Assembly (NCBI RefSeq): GCF_008642335.1
Contig: NZ_CP029191.1
Location: 6,448,001 to 6,512,000, forward strand
DNA from: Streptomyces venezuelae
Lineage (GTDB): Bacteria; Actinomycetota; Actinomycetes; Streptomycetales; Streptomycetaceae
Direction: 5' to 3'
Length of the DNA: 64,000 nucleotides
Shown: piece after piece, positions 63,822 through 64,000 of the stretch
How the letters are laid out: every line of letters starts with the position of its first letter
How positions within the stretch are numbered: the first letter of the stretch is position 1
The notes under the pieces: generated by a model
Told to the model about the DNA's origin: nothing
What the model saw: only the letters and a program-made list of their open reading frames with translations
The model's database searches: none
Program-made: the position numbers and the translations under genes

Positions 63822-64000
63822 TCAGTGGCTCGTGGCGTCGGACGGTTCGCAGCGGTACAGGGTCTGTGCGGGCGCCTTGTCGCTGCCGCGGCCGGTCGCT
63901 CCGTACGCCCGCGGGTCGACCTCGGCGCAGGCGGACGCGACCCAGGAGCTGATCTTCGACGTCTGCCTCCCCGCCTCGGTGACCAGGGCGAAGCGGAGGT
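63822..64000 (-). CDS. hypothetical protein (partial, only the C-terminus in the window)
   Basis: An open minus-strand frame enters from the right edge and ends with TGA at 63822-63824. The visible 58 residues include RFALVTEAGRQTSKISSWVA and ACAEVDPRAYGA, ending in LYRCEPSDATSH. Two cysteines and the lack of charged clusters suggest an exported or surface protein, but no family is recognised. The frame shows the codon pattern of a real high-GC gene. Confidence 0.6.
   Translation of the reverse strand, partial: LRFALVTEAGRQTSKISSWVASACAEVDPRAYGATGRGSDKAPAQTLYRCEPSDATSH

Noticed and set aside
63638..63952. 104-codon plus-strand frame at the right edge
   Set aside because: Almost entirely Arg/Ser/Gly and antisense to a better minus-strand C-terminus at 63822-64000.

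Overview
The window is very GC-rich, with dense genes, frequent GTG starts, 4-base stop/start overlaps and several apparently leaderless starts. Together with typical actinomycete families (DUF2637, CYP105-like P450 with ferredoxin, LuxR/TrmB regulator beside a giant subtilase, paired polysaccharide-degrading enzymes) this points to a chromosome segment of Streptomyces or a close relative. I saw no rRNA, tRNA, CRISPR array, transposase or phage gene.

Layout. 1-4963: assimilatory sulfate reduction operon on the minus strand (sir, a small double-CxxC protein, cysH, cysC, cysD, cysN), preceded by a 19-codon cysteine-containing leader peptide gene. 5017-14143: an acetyltransferase, a GAF-domain regulator, an AidB-like acyl-CoA dehydrogenase divergent from a YihY/BrkB membrane protein, an NmrA-like oxidoreductase divergent from two AraC-type regulators, a VOC protein and a dienelactone-hydrolase-like protein. 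14156-23555: GH2 beta-galactosidase with a palindromic operator region, a flavin-type oxidase-like protein, a gene remnant, two tandem membrane-anchored paralogues and a PL8 polysaccharide lyase. 23594-30592: ferredoxin plus P450, acetyltransferase plus methyltransferase, RsgA, a GC-rich tandem repeat, an Ada-AlkA fusion followed by a decayed copy of its own 3' end, and DUF456. 30722-47040: regulator plus 1266-residue subtilase, PP2C-like protein, pyruvate oxidase-like enzyme, GH38 mannosidase, HATPase, DUF2637, FhuF with an iron box, GntR and a small repeat-like protein. 47212-56034: purine catabolism (PucR divergent from a three-subunit xanthine dehydrogenase, an AzgA-type purine permease with a structured leader, and XdhC). 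56054-57356: SRPBCC protein and a lipoprotein polysaccharide deacetylase.

57422-63065 is the most unusual part: one apparent six-gene minus-strand operon encoding a PLP-dependent decarboxylase, a PaaK-like adenylate-forming enzyme and four different AidA/PixA (inclusion-body protein) family members, preceded by an unusually long and AT-richer regulatory region. I infer a small-molecule pathway coupled to AidA/PixA proteins; its product and role are unknown. The window ends inside another minus-strand gene (63822-64000).
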